A DNA stretch of 64,000 nucleotides from the NCBI RefSeq assembly GCF_910592395.1, contig NC_088316.1, positions 8,124,001 through 8,188,000 on the forward strand, written 5' to 3'. The stretch's first letter is position 1, and every line of letters begins with the position of its first letter. The notes under the pieces were generated by a model that was given only the letters and a program-made list of their open reading frames with translations, searched no databases and was not told the DNA's origin. The position numbers and the translations under genes are program-made. This stretch comes from Lineus longissimus (lineage: Eukaryota; Nemertea; Pilidiophora; Heteronemertea; Lineidae). Positions 22,900 to 34,856 of the stretch are shown here, in pieces.

Positions 22900-25862
22900 G
22901 TGAATCTTTAGAAAAAGTCGTAGATGACATATATGATAAACATTTCAAATTCCCAAAGCCTAAACCTACATTAACTAATCAAGAAAACATTGATTTTGAT
23001 CAAGCTTCAACATGTTATCTGTGTCATGAAACCTTCATAACGAAAAATTGTTCTTGACCACTGTCACTTTACGGGAGTGTATCGCGGTGCAGCTCATAAA
23101 GTCTGCAATCTAAACTATTCTCAACTTGTCTGGATATGACTCTCATTTATTTATAAAAGAATTAGAAGGAAATATCTCTGACATTCCCAACAACGTGGAG
23201 AATAACATCTTTGTGACTAAACACTTAAAAGTCTTAGATGAAAATGAAGAATCAAAAAGATTTGACATGAGATTCTTAGACTCATATCGATTAATGCAGT
23301 CTTCAGTTGACAAACTTTCTTCAAACTCAGAGAAATTTTAAATGAAATATACCTCTAAACATTTTTTAAATGAAGAGTTTGAATTAATGTCAAAGAAGGG
23401 TATTTATCCCTATGACTGGTTTGATTCAAATATAGAAGTCAAATGTACAGAACTTCCTCCCATGGCATATTTTTATTTTATCGAAACTGAATGATACAGC
23501 TATTACATGTCAACAAGCACAAAAAGTATGGGATAAGTTTAAGGGTAAAACGTGTAGGGATTACCACAAACTCTACTCAAAAACAGATGTGTAGCTATTT
23601 ATTGGCTGATCTTCTAGACAATTTCAGAGAGATCTGTTTAGAGAATTATGAGCACGATCCAGCTTGGTATTATACCTCTCCTGGTTAATACCACGGGACA
23701 CCATGTTAAAAATAAACAAGGTGAATCTAGAACTTTTAATCGGCTCAGACATGTACATGTATATGTTCTTCGAAAAGGGAATTCGTGCGGGCATATCCAT
23801 GATTTCAACCAGATATTCTAAGGCCAATAATCCGTATATGAAGAATTATGATCCAACTGATCCATCTAGCTTTATCATGTAACATGATGCGAATAATTTA
23901 TATGGCTGTGCAATTGGAGAAAAGCTACCTTATAAACATTTCAAATGGATTCCTTCATCTCAACAAGATCAATGGGAAACTATGTCATACACAATGTAGA
24001 TTTAGAATATCTGGATTTGCATTATCTACATAATGATTAATCTTTAGCTCCAGAACATCAGAATGGTAAATTTATTCCAAATTTGAACAACAAAGAGAAA
24101 TATGTTATTCATCATTCACTTTGGAACACTACAGTGGAACCCCGGTAACACGACCACTCATGGGACCGTGGTCGGAGTGGTCGTGTTACCGGGGTGGTCG
24201 CGTTACCGGGGTTGGGAATCCCCAGACGAAATACATGATTATTTTTCCCGCCAAAATTGCCGACTGCATGGCGTGTGTACGCTGTACTACCATAACAACG
24301 CTGCCTGATTGAGATGATGCACGCTCCAAAGTTTTGTTATCATGCCTCGCAAGAACAGTTCGTCGATAAAATTACATGTTACATTCTCAGAATGAGTTAG
24401 AAAAGGTAATTTTGTAACTCATTTTATCCACAAAGTTTCATTATCTGCCCGACGTGACGCATTTGCGGGCAATTTGGTGAATCATCCTCCATGTACCCGA
24501 CTGTTTGTGACGATTGAAGTAAACTTGGCGTATGATTCCACGTGAATGATGAGTTGAGTAATGCTACAGTTTTAATCAAATCTATTTTCAGTCAAATATT
24601 TAAAGAAATATAAAATGATACTGTAGTAAATCAACCAAGTTCTCCATATCATAAAACATTCAAACGTCTCGCAAGCTTGTTATTGTCATAAGTGTGGTCT
24701 TCAAACTACCCGCCGTTTATTGTTCATATGCAAATCACGCAAATCACATGATTTTGCTGCTGCTGAGTGCGCATGTCTGGTACTGAACTGGCTCAGTAAT
24801 GAAAACAAACCATGAAAGCCTTGCATGAAAACGTTAGAAAAGGAAAGTTTATTTATTCATTTACACTTATACAATTGATCATACCTGCAAAATCACATTG
24901 TATTTTTTGTTTTCATATGTATTCCCATGGCCATTGTCCCCGTCTCAACAAAGCTTGTCAGCGAGGTGCTAATTACTATGCCGCAGTCACGACCGATTAC
25001 GGCAATTAGGCCTGGTGGTCGGGTTAGCGGGGTTGATTTTCAGTTTGGGACCGGCCAAGCCAGTGGTCGCGGTCGGGGTACCGGGGTGGTCGTCTTAGCG
25101 GGGGTCTCTTAATGGTAATTAGAGAGGAAACCATTCGGGACCGGAGAATCGTGGTCGCGTTAGCGGGGTGGTCGTGTTACCGGGGTGGTCGCCAACCGGG
25201 GTTCCACTGTATTTAAGTTAAGGATTAAACTTAACAAAAATTCATAAAGGAATCACCTATGCAGAAAAAGATTTTCTAAAATAATACACTGATCTAATCA
25301 TGCAGTTGAGATCTAAAGCAAAAAAAGGATTTTGAAAAGAATTTCTTCAAGTTGATGAACAATTCAATATTTGGAAAGACATCGGAAAATATTAAACTGA
25401 GAAAGGACATTACATTATGCACTAATGTCAATCAATTTGATAAAAAAATAAGTCATCCCAAATTCCGAAAAGCGACCATTTTCAATGAAGACCTAGTGGC
25501 GGTACATAGTCAAAAGGGAGTTCTCTATTTTAACAAACCAATTTTTATTGGTCATGCTATATTAGATATTTCAAAGTCAATTATGTATGAATTCCATTGT
25601 AACTTTCTATCAAAGAAATATTCAAAAGCCAAACTGCTCATGACCGATACGGACAGTTCAATGTACCATATCGAAACAAATGATTTTTAAAAGGTAACAA
25701 TTCCAGACGTAAAACGTTATTTTGATACAAGTGCATATAAGTTTTAGGTTAGTTCAAGGATGAAACCAATGGTCAACCTATCACAGAATTCGTACGACTT
25801 CGTCCAAAATTATGCTCTTTCAGAACAGAGTCTGATACAAGTAAAAGATGTAAAGGCATTAA
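22900..25862 (+). pseudogene. Family-B DNA polymerase (selfish element or viral type), decayed
   Basis: Order of conserved pieces: a CYLCHETF zinc/HNH-like start (about 23015), an exonuclease-like block with SGYDSHLFIKEL (23127-23162), RFLDSYRLM (about 23270), KGIYPYDWFDS (about 23400), AWYYTSPG (about 23670), RAGISMISTRYSKANNPYM (23787-23843), a palm motif remnant near 23880-23910, then after an insertion MNNSIFGKTSENI (25355-25393) and LMTDTDSSMYHIE (25636-25674), and a C-terminal piece to 25860. At least several stops and frameshifts break it. It resembles the protein-primed polymerases of Polinton/Maverick or adinto-like elements. No capsid, integrase or ATPase gene is seen beside it. The 3' end is cut by a repeat at 25863. 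Confidence 0.8.
24132..25209. mobile_element. pogo/Tigger-like non-autonomous DNA element
   Basis: 1078 bases flanked by TA (24130-24131 and 25210-25211). Ends: CAGTGGAACCCCGGTAACAC on the left and the matching CCGGGGTTCCACTG on the right, with repeated GTGGTCGYGTTACCGGGG motifs inside both ends. TA duplication and CAGT ends fit the Tc1/mariner-pogo group. No transposase frame is seen. It sits inside the DNA-polymerase pseudogene. Confidence 0.82.
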
Positions 25863-26100
25863 ATGAAATGGTCCAGGGACCATGTGCTCACCTCGGGTAA
25901 TGCAATGCATGTCATTTGCAGTTGATATGGGGAGAACAGTTTCGGGCTTGTGTACGATTTGTGTACGGTTTACACCGTATGGTCTGTCATCTTAAAGGTT
26001 AACACTCACAGCTTTCATATATGACGCAGACGTTGAGGTTTCGATTTTATGTAACATAGTATCAATTGTATAAGACATGAGTTTATCTCTTGTCAATATT
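25863..26100 (+). mobile_element. Hairpin-ended repeat, 5' part
   Basis: Starts right after TAA (25860-25862) with ATGAAATGGTCCAGGGACCAT, whose inner arms ATGGTCC/GGACCAT form a 7-bp hairpin, followed by GTGCTCACCT. The 3' end is not identified; the right boundary given is approximate. Confidence 0.5.
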
Positions 26101-27890
26101 TAGCAGTGTAAAAGAATGAAGTCACAAAACAAAAGTGTCGTCATTATGGACATCCTCATTCACAGTGTACTAATTCTGATTGATTGGCAGACACAAATAG
26201 TTGGTCAATAGTTTGAAACATACACTTGTGTTGAACAGGTAGGCTGATGCAATGGTCAGGACAGGGTGAGTCTCACCTGCCTTGAGCATGATTTGGATTT
26301 TCTGATGCAAGGTTTGTGATTCTGATGAAATGACTACACCCGACTCACGTCTTGACCCACAAATATGCAGATTGCTGGTGCAAGGTGCTGAAATAGGAAA
26401 ACCCCTCCTTTATTGAGCAAATGCTGATGCAATATTTGCGATTTGTGTGAAACCGAGCGTCAGGGAGATGCAAAATTAGCATTATATCTATCTTCTTGAG
26501 CACACACCTAGAAAACTTACAGAATAGGAACCTAAGCCATACGAATCACTCACTGCATCAAGAGAAATGAGCAATAGACTCAGCTACCATCACTTAAACA
26601 ACTTCAGAGCTAACTATGGAACTCTACAACTACCTTTTACACAGAACTCCACTGCTTCAGGACAGAGGCAGTCAAATATCTCTACAGGAACTGGGTAACA
26701 TTGCCCTAGTCCTGTGCGACGGGAAGCGCCTATGGGGCGGGGAAGCTTTAAGCGCCATCGTTTCCCGTTTGCCCCGATTCCATGATCACTACGACGGTAA
26801 TACAACACACACCGATTTCCATTTTGACACAGCGGACAACATCCATCCCGTAACTTATGCAGTCTCAGCAACCATTCACAGCTGTTTCAGCTAAGCCTAA
26901 ACATGACATCGAAATAAACCATTCTGCCTACTAGCCTGCTGCCCAACGATTGATCCATGCGAAAAGCCTGTTAACCGCTATGTAAACATTGTCGCCAATA
27001 CACATCTCACACATTATCGCAATACCCATTCAGCCAAAGGGTTAATGCATTGGCATCGTTCAAACATCAGCGCGCTTCTGTACACGTGCTCGAATTAGAT
27101 ACGACTGTTTTCATTGGCTCATAAGTTGTGTCACATGACCATTCACCCGGCTTGAAAATTTCATGAAATTTGGACCCAAATTAACGAAACAGTGGCGATT
27201 TCCATGTTTTTTATCGATTTTTCTACAAGTTACAGATTTCGGAATTCTTCAAGACTAGATAGCCGGGTAGGCATAATATCATGTATCATAAATACCCCGG
27301 CTGTTTTGCATAACTCATTTCAGTTTCGTACAGAATCGTCCGTTTATTCTGAAATTTCTCAAACTTTGATCTGCTCAAATTCAAAATGGACGACTTGCAG
27401 ACGGAGATTGAGATGGGGTGCCAAGTTCATCGTACAACATCGAATTCCCTTGATCGTTATTTAGCAAAACGAGTTACTTCCAGTATTCATTTAAATCTTT
27501 ACTTTTAAAATATATATCTATTTTATGTTAGTTTGCTGTCTATTCATGCAGAAAATGCATTTGAAAAACAAATGTCTAAAAATAGTTGAGTTTTGAAGTT
27601 CGATGGTCGGGTCTATTTTGGTGAAAGGGGTACAGCATGGGTAATAGTACAATAACTAGAATTGTCGGTTGAGTCTGCAGGCAGACTCTGGAGTCTCCGT
27701 CAACTGTGGGGTGCTTTGTTGAGGAAGTGGAGGAGGCAGTATGTTTTGGTTAAAAGTTTATTGGGAAAATAGATATATACATATATACATAGTTGGAGAT
27801 TAAAAGTCGGGTTACTGGTTTGTAGACCTTGGTATGAGAATTGTCTTCGCTGGCAAGGTTTGCATTGGGTTTATGTTGCTGCTGTGTTAA
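26101..27890. other. Unassigned stretch
   Basis: No supported gene. Overlapping frames of similar length on both strands at 26614-26894 cancel each other. 27100-27480 has some promoter-like CpG and a CACGTG-like E-box context (near 27081), but no transcript structure can be shown. Confidence 0.35.
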
Positions 27891-27905
27891 CGCTGTGTTG
27901 GGATC

Positions 27906-28010
27906 GGCGGGCAGAAAATGCATGCTGCATACCGTCTGCAGACTGGGGGTTTTCTCATGAGTCAATAGAATCTAAGGTCTGGAATTAGGGGACCATATCA
28001 GCAGTTGCTT
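27906..28010 (+). repeat. Left arm of a ~106-bp inverted repeat
   Basis: Pairs with 28722-28828 in inverted orientation; both contain TTTCTCATGAGTCAATAGAATC and CAGAAAATGCATGCTGCAT. On the minus strand it reads KTPSLQTVCSMHFLPA. The VCSxHF end resembles the C-terminal zinc half of a THAP finger, which is a weak indication only. A third partial copy of the inner end lies at about 28037-28073. Confidence 0.75.
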
Positions 28011-28721
28011 TCAGCCAACTTCTGTATTAAAATTAAGATCTGGAATTAGGGGACCATCTCAACAGTTGCCATGTGATTTTCACACTAAAAAATAAGAGGC
28101 CATTTCAGGTATATGCCAAACGGTAGAACAAAGATTATCTAGGCCGTTGTGCAAACAGGCTTTGCGATACACCACAAGTTGGGGTGTAGGCCTAAATTCA
28201 TTTAACTGTGAACCAAGTGCATCCACTGGCACGCTACATGTATGTGTGACTCGCACGGATTTAGCACGTAGGGCCTACATGATGCTAATCAGCTAGGATG
28301 TATCTTGTGACCAGGACTGTAGTAATAAACATTTGCCTGAAACATTTTTTATTTGGCCTAACAACACCTGTTTAGAATGTCAAAGAGGCCGGTATTTTCA
28401 CTTAACATCAAGAGACAGAGGAGAACTGTCAAGGTGGGTGTTTGATATACAATGGTTTTCTGTTCCCTGGGTTTCTTCATTCTGTTATCTTTAATTATAT
28501 TTACCCATATCATTCAGCACTTTTTATCATGAAATCCTGCCTTTGAAACGAACCCAACCTTGCCGGCCAATCAACCAGGCGCACGAGGCACCAGGCCGAT
28601 ACAATATACATGTTCTGTATCAAGTACGTCATCTGTTATGCACACCCAAAAAAATCTTCCTGCAAGATGATTCACAGGTAATTCAAATATAAGAAAACAA
28701 ACTTTGAAAAAAAGTTGGCGC

Positions 28722-28828
28722 AAAGCAACTACTGATATGGTCCCCTAATTCCAAACCTTAGATTCTATTGACTCATGAGAAAACCCCCAGTCTGCAGACT
28801 GTATGCAGCATGCATTTTCTGCCCGCCG
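28722..28828 (-). repeat. Right arm of the ~106-bp inverted repeat
   Basis: Inverted partner of 27906-28010 with a spacer of about 710 bases. On the plus strand it encodes the same KTPSLQTVCSMHF peptide, so the two arms read outward. This could be the end of a larger foldback element or a duplicated exon pair. Confidence 0.75.
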
Positions 28829-28829
28829 G

Positions 28830-30120
28830 TGTTGGGATAGCAGCGATGGTGATGTTGTGGTTCACATGTGCCTTAAACACTATTCTGCACATGCGACTTG
28901 CGCATGACCGAAACTTGATCGTCTTATCAACGCCGTCGCCTCGCTCCAAGGCCCTGCCTGTATTGACCACTATTGTTGCCGCGAAAATTTGTTTGTAGCA
29001 AGAATAACTTATAACAACAATGAATCATAAAAGATTTCAATTTATGTCAAAGCAAGTGTGTTCCTGTAATCGTTGCTCTTAAGTACGAATTGATCAATTG
29101 CGGCCATTTTCAGTCCATTTCCACGGGCCACTTCCTGCCCAACATGGAAGCTATCGAAATTGGCAGGGAATATGGTCGCATAATACGTCTCATTTGGAGA
29201 ATGTGCAATGGCGGAAATCGAAATTGGCAGGGAATATGGTCGCATAATACGTCTCGTTTGGAGATTGTGTAATGGCGGATCAAATTTTCACGACCCATCG
29301 CCAAACGGCTGTCTCGTCCCCTAAAATATGTCGTTATTGCTCGCTAAATAATTCTGAAAATTCGCACTGCACACCTTTGATGTTTCGATAAACAACTCAT
29401 TATACTATTTGATTTACTTAATGTCCAGTTTTCCCTAAACTTCGCGAACACGAATCCACCTGGGTTCTCCAATCACTAATGATATACATAGTGCATTGCA
29501 TACACCGTAGTCACATGGAACGGGGTTATAAATTGGGGGAATTTGCCTAGCTAAACCAAGAGTCTCCTTTCAACCCTACATACGTAGGTTGACGGAGACT
29601 AATAAGTCATGATCGTGCTTATGAACAAGCCTTGAGTTAGCATATACCATAGTTTATGTTGAAAATATCTTTACAGATGTAATTGATAAATATAGTCTTA
29701 AGAATTCGCCAAATATAGAAAAGTTCTTGGTATATTATCCACCTGTTAGCAAAATGAACTCGCCCATTGACCCACATTCCAGTTTGTTGTGGTATTTTTG
29801 TACAGGGTGATGCCAAAACAGTGCCTTTTGTTGACTGGTAAACATTCCTTCAGTTACTAAAATGCCTTTTTCTTTAATTTCAGCTGGTTGCATGGTGTGT
29901 ACTGCAGATAACTTCTCGAATTAATCCGGCTGATGTGATGCTTTAGTTGATTCGAGAGGCTACATGTGTATAGGCCCAGTACGTCGACATCATTGACCCG
30001 GCAGTGAACAAGATAAGTGGTAAGTTAAGCGATGTTTCCCTTCATCTATGTATTCACAAACAGATGATTGAAATCATTATACTGTATTCCCGTAGGCTTT
30101 GTATGCATGTATTCTATTCT
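28830..30120. other. Unassigned DNA with a 62-bp tandem duplication
   Basis: 29154-29216 and 29217-29277 are near-identical (AAATTGGCAGGGAATATGGT...TGGCGG). The sequence GGTTGACGGAGAC near 29590 mirrors GTCTCCGTCAAC near 27695, hinting at another long-spaced inverted pair. No gene is supported. Confidence 0.45.
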
Positions 30121-30129
30121 AATAAATTA

Positions 30130-30780
30130 CTCTTTATTTCAGGTTCAGCCTCCAAGATGTGTCACCAGAAATGCAACCAGCATTATAGACAGGCGTGATT
30201 ACTACTCTGATTTTGGACTGATGGTAAGTTCCGAGGCTATTTTGATTGCAATTAAATATTATTTGAATCTACATTGAAATAAAAGTGGACATCTGTAGGA
30301 TACTTCCTTTCTTTCTCTAGATTCAACACTGGTCAGTGTCAGAATTGAATTAGAATAGAAGCTGTGTCTGTTGGAGCCACCCCCAGTTACCCCCCCCCCC
30401 TCCCCCATTTAGCCACTGCCATTATGTTTACACTCGCCTTTACAATTCCAGGTATACTCGTCTTCAAAATGGACCTGACTAGGAATGATGATGGTGACTT
30501 CCCTCCTCAGAAAAAAGCTCAGTTGGATTCGAAAGTTGGTGCAGGCGGTCATTAGCGATATTTCGGTCGTAAACGCAAGAAGTCCAAGAAATCCACTGAC
30601 AAATCAGGAAAACGTATATTCAATGTCGGCGACACGTGTTTGTTCAGATTGGACTCAAACGTTTATCTTGGAACCGTTCTTAGTCAAGTTGATGAACATC
30701 ATTTCCAAATTGAGGACTATACAGGAACAGTGCGCACCTTCATTTGTCTGTCACCTACATCCCCTGCATATAAAAGATAG
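30130..30780 (+). pseudogene. Possible Tudor-like coding fragment
   Basis: Exon-like piece 30142-30222 (tttatttcag before, gtaagt after; open, reading VQPPRCVTRNATSIIDRR). It is followed by 30470-30780, an ATG-started frame MDLTRNDDGDFPPQKKAQ with one in-frame TAG at 30553-30555. After the TAG come a basic stretch, RIFNVGDTCLFRLDSN and VYLGTVLSQVDEHHFQIED. The VGD-x-x-LFR...YLGTV pattern resembles a Tudor/Agenet barrel. Origin (host gene or transposon) is unknown. Confidence 0.35.
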
Positions 30781-31036
30781 GTTGTGACATAATGTCCTCT
30801 GTGACTGTTGTCTCATCTCTCTTAATAACAAGGCCTCAAGCGGGATGAGACAACTACATCCCTTGCCTATGATAATAAAGGTTGTAACATATAATGTCCT
30901 CTGTGACTGTTGTCTCATCTCTCGGAATAACAAGGCCTCAAGCTGGATAATACAACTACAACCCTTGCCTATGATAATAAAGGTTGTGACATGTCCTTGG
31001 TGACTGTTGTCTCAACTTCACTCCCGGAATTACAAG
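30780..31036 (+). repeat. ~100-bp satellite, left part
   Basis: Units start GGTTGTGACAT at 30780, 30880 and 30982 (periods 100 and 102) and contain GTGACTGTTGTCTCA and CCTTGCCTATGATAATAAA. The array resumes at about 31935-32110 after a LINE insertion. Confidence 0.85.
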
Positions 31037-31933
31037 ACCCCAAGCTCAAACTAAACGACTTAAAAACAGAGTTTTTACTGCTTCGTTCTCCTTATCAAAA
31101 TGACAAGTTACTGTTCAATGATGTCTGTCTTAAAATCGGTGATGCAGAAATTCGTTCAAGCGAGTCGGCGCGCAATCTCGGGGTGCTTTTTGACAATAAC
31201 CTTACTTTTCACAAACAAATATCACAGGTTGTTTCGTCCGGGTTCTTTTACATTGCGTCAGTCAAGAAATATCTACCTGAAGACCTTTTAGGTAATCTTG
31301 TACATGCTTTTATTACATCTAGACTCGATTTTGGTAACTCATTGTACTATGGTCTCCCTCTCTGTGAAATTAACCGCCTCCAGAAACTTCAAAACCAAGC
31401 AGCCAGACTCTTGACGGGTACTAGAAAATATGATCACATCACGCCTGTTTTATATGACCTTCATTGGCTCCCCGTTCAACAACGTATTAAGTTAAAAATT
31501 TTAACCTTCGCTTTCAAAGCCGTGCAGGGCACCGGCCCCAACTATCTTCAGCTTCCACTCCAGCGTCTTAGGCAGGGAACCAGAGCTCACTCGGCTCCTG
31601 CCCTGGAGTGGAAACGTTCCAAAAAAGTCACTGCTGGTGATAGAGCTTTTGGGGTCTGTGCTCCGCGGCTTTGGAATGCATTGCCCACACATCTTAGGCA
31701 GATTGTATGTTTTAAAAGTTTTAAACAATGCATCAAGACATATTTGTTTAAGGAAGCCTTTTATCACTGATTGTTTTAACTATGTTTTAAACTGTCCTGT
31801 AATTGTTTTAATCATGTTTTAAATGTCTTTCCTATTATTACTGTATGAATGTACTTTTGTAAAGCGCTACTGGCAATTAATTTTTAAGTGGCGCTATAAA
31901 AATAATAAATTATTATTATTATTATTATTATTA
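31037..31933 (+). mobile_element. 5'-truncated LINE (L2/CR1-like) 3' end
   Basis: An open frame up to TGA 31768-31770 encodes the C-terminal part of a LINE ORF2 after the palm: LNDLKTEFLLL, RNLGVLFDNNLTF, AARLLTG, LHWLPVQQRIKLK and RLWNALPTHLR. These are typical of L2/CR1/Jockey-like thumbs. The 3' UTR has GTAAAGCGCTACTGGC and GGCGCTATAAAAATAA, and ends in (ATT)n, a hallmark of such elements. It is intact in frame, hence fairly young, and inserted in the 100-bp satellite. The catalytic YxDD part is missing by truncation. Confidence 0.88.
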
Positions 31934-31934
31934 T

Positions 31935-32110
31935 TATGAGACACCCGTTGTCCTGCCTATGATATCATAGGTTGTGACCTGTCGACTTTTGCAACTAACT
32001 GTCTCATCTTGGTAGGCCTACAATAGGACACATTTGTCCTGCCTATATATACTATAGGTTAAGACCTGTTCTTTGCGACTATTTGTCTCATTTGTGTACA
32101 ACAGGGCACC
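31935..32110 (+). repeat. ~100-bp satellite, right part
   Basis: Diverged units with TGTCCTGCCTATGATATCATAGGTTG, CTAACTGTCTCATCTT and GACTATTTGTCTCA continue the array of 30780-31036. Confidence 0.7.
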
Positions 32111-32690
32111 AATCTTTCATACCACAACATAAGTAATGGGCATGGCATTTTCAAATGACGACAATTCTTCACAACGAATAACGAAGTAGGCCCTTTTAAA
32201 ATGCCTTTTATTTGTCTTTGCCTGAGTGCAAACCTAATCTAATCACAGCCATACAAAGCTATGTTATATGCAGAATATTAAAATGCTTTTTACAGAAGAA
32301 TTGGTATCTGGGCTGAAACATAATAGAGGTGCAAACAATCATCAATATTTTTACAGAAAAACTCCATCAAAGTCATCTTTTATACACTACACAGTGCAGG
32401 CCCAGGCCTATCCAAGATGGCAGCCGGAATATAATACACAAAGCTTGGTTCAGGTCAAGTTGGTTCTAATAAACACATGCAATCTTAATTACTACTAACA
32501 CAATTAAGGGGCATACATGGGTGGATTCAGGCCTTTTATGTAATCCTTAAGCGGTTGGGGTGAGGAACTGGGTTATTTATTGGGGTAGCAATTAACACCT
32601 TCATGCCAGCACCTCCCTAAAAAGCGGCGTCTGGTGCCGTCTGATTAAACTTGCGTTTCTATTCTAGCTGAAACAGCTGTGCATTGCAAC
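32111..32690. other. Unassigned stretch before the LTR element
   Basis: No gene supported. It could include the 5' LTR of the retrotransposon that follows, but I found no matching copy downstream of 47506. Confidence 0.3.
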
Positions 32691-33400
32691 TACAATTCTT
32701 GATGACCAAACAGAAGTTACAACGGACACTTTTAAAGACCATCTACCCAGCAGCCCGCATCGACAGTAGATGCGCTCTCCACAAAACTGGAGCACCTACA
32801 GCAGACATTTCGGTATTATCAAACAGAATACGAACACGCATCGGCACCTGCCACTGACCACAACACGGAGGCTTATTTCGAAAAAAACCCGACAAATAGG
32901 AGAGTATGACCTATCGGCCATATTACCTAGGACTACAACGCAAGATTATAAACTCCCACAGACGGAATTAATGACCTACCAACAAGATGATGTTTATAAT
33001 GTTTACACGTCAGTTCAACAGAATTTAGATGAAAAACGACAACTGATGAATCACCAACAGGAAAATCAGCATGTTATTTAGTTTGTAACAACGTGTGTGA
33101 TGAGACAGATTATTCTCTGGTAAAAATTCCGAGGCAAGAAGGTGAAGATAGTCCAGATGAATGACACCACCAATTTTTGAATTCCCACATCAAGGTTTTA
33201 TCAACCAAGGACACAAATGATGACATTATGTCCAGACCAGATCTACCTCCGGAGTAGCCACCACAGAGCCAAGCATCGGGCAAGGCGGCTGCACCACATG
33301 TGATTCATGCAGAGGAATGTGGCAACAATGCAACCTCACCTGAAGATCAGACAAATGATGATTCAAGCAAAACTAATCAAGCAGAAAAGACAACTTAAGT
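32690..33400 (+). pseudogene. gag-like region of the outer LTR retrotransposon
   Basis: Broken frames with Gln/Thr-rich sequence. One reads TVDALSTKLEHLQQTFRYYQ, a coiled-coil-like segment common in Gypsy gag. Stops and shifts follow every 50-100 codons. Placement directly upstream of the protease is the main support. Confidence 0.4.
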
Positions 33401-33413
33401 AATAGAAGTTGAC

Positions 33414-34550
33414 ATGAGATATCATATAAGAAAATGTGACCCTGACAACCAAGAATTTTCCCAAAAAGACGATGCTACCACTAAAAGACTTTATAATCTC
33501 ACATCTGATTCGGAATTGAACCTCATCACAATGGCAGTAGGCGGAATCAGGATATCAGCAATGATAGATTCTGGAGGTGACATATCTATCATCCTCAAGC
33601 ACGCCAGAAGATGATGGATATGATAGATTCTGGAGGTGACATATCTATCATTGCGCTAGAACTACTACAAAATTTGAAGCCGGACTTCGACCAGGCAGCA
33701 ACAAAGCAAGTAGACATCAAATTAGCATCAGCAACAGGCCTCAAAATTCCTATTTTAGGTATTGTTCCGGTCTGGCTGAAATTTGAAGGCATGACAGTAA
33801 CACACGACTTTCTCATCTCATTAATATTCGGGTGTTACATTCTATCTAGACACATGGCCACAGACAGTTGGGCAACTCTTGACTTCCACTTCGAGAATCA
33901 AGCTAGGGCAACGCCCCTGAAGAATGAGAAAAAACGTTTTCGATGACCCGCCTGAACTTGACCTATTACCTGAAGCACCAGCTGACATGGCTCAAGAAGC
34001 TACCCTGAGTGACTCAGCATCAATTACAGGAACAACAGCTGTATCCGCTGACAGCAGCACCTCAAGCACGCCAGAAGATGATGAACTACTACACTTTCGA
34101 AGGAAATTTGAAGAATCATTATCGGTAGATGACAAAGAGCCTCTAGGGGCTATCTGAAAAGGGTATATTTGCGAAAATAACATTGTTTGACACAAACTGT
34201 TATGCTCTCTGTGACAGTGGTGCCAGTATATCAATGGTAAAAAGGGCACTGGTGCATGATATGGAGCCCAAGCTCATCAACTGCATAACGAATGGTAGAT
34301 ACCACAATGACACGTCAGTGAGTGGTGAGTCAACAACACTGCAAGGAATTCTACTTCTTCCTTTCATTATTGGAAATGTGACCATGAAGTTCTCGTTCTA
34401 TGTATGTGAACAAATGTCAGTGGCATTAATACTGGGATTAGATTTCATGACATACTCCTCCTCGGTGTTAGACTTCGACCTTGACCAACTCATTGTGAAG
34501 AATGCAGGTCACCACAACCGAACTGGAGACTGACATCAAATTGCGATATC
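33414..34550 (+). pseudogene. Aspartic protease region(s) of the outer LTR retrotransposon
   Basis: Two protease-like pieces. 33530-33880 has AMIDSGGDISII (D-S-G active-site triad); it is partly duplicated around a 24-base insertion. 34180-34500 reads LCDSGASISMVKRALV and later ALILGLDFM, the usual retropepsin flap/C-terminal block. An acidic linker lies between (33924-34157). The frame is broken and the following pol continues only at 44310, after a LINE insertion. Confidence 0.72.
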
Positions 34551-34856
34551 ACAAGAAAGCAAGATGGCGGACTATTGGTGTAAGGTGTTTGCTACTGCTG
34601 GGAAACTATCTCTTATTTCTATGCTTTAATAGTGTTTCTGGTCTCCAAGCTATTGCAAGGATTTTTGTTAAGTATACCACTACCCAAAACGTATAGGTTT
34701 TTTCTTGAAAAAGTGATCTCTCAAGTTATTCTGAGACGTTGTGGCGTGGTCAAAAATGTAGACTACTAGTATATAGCCTATATATGTTTGTGTATATAGT
34801 ATAAACAATATAGAAACAACATACACACTGCATAATTCGTCACGCTTGAGTGAACA

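Noticed and set aside
26614-26894. Overlapping 85-92-codon frames
   Set aside because: Both strands open with no motif in either; likely chance in a less AT-rich patch.
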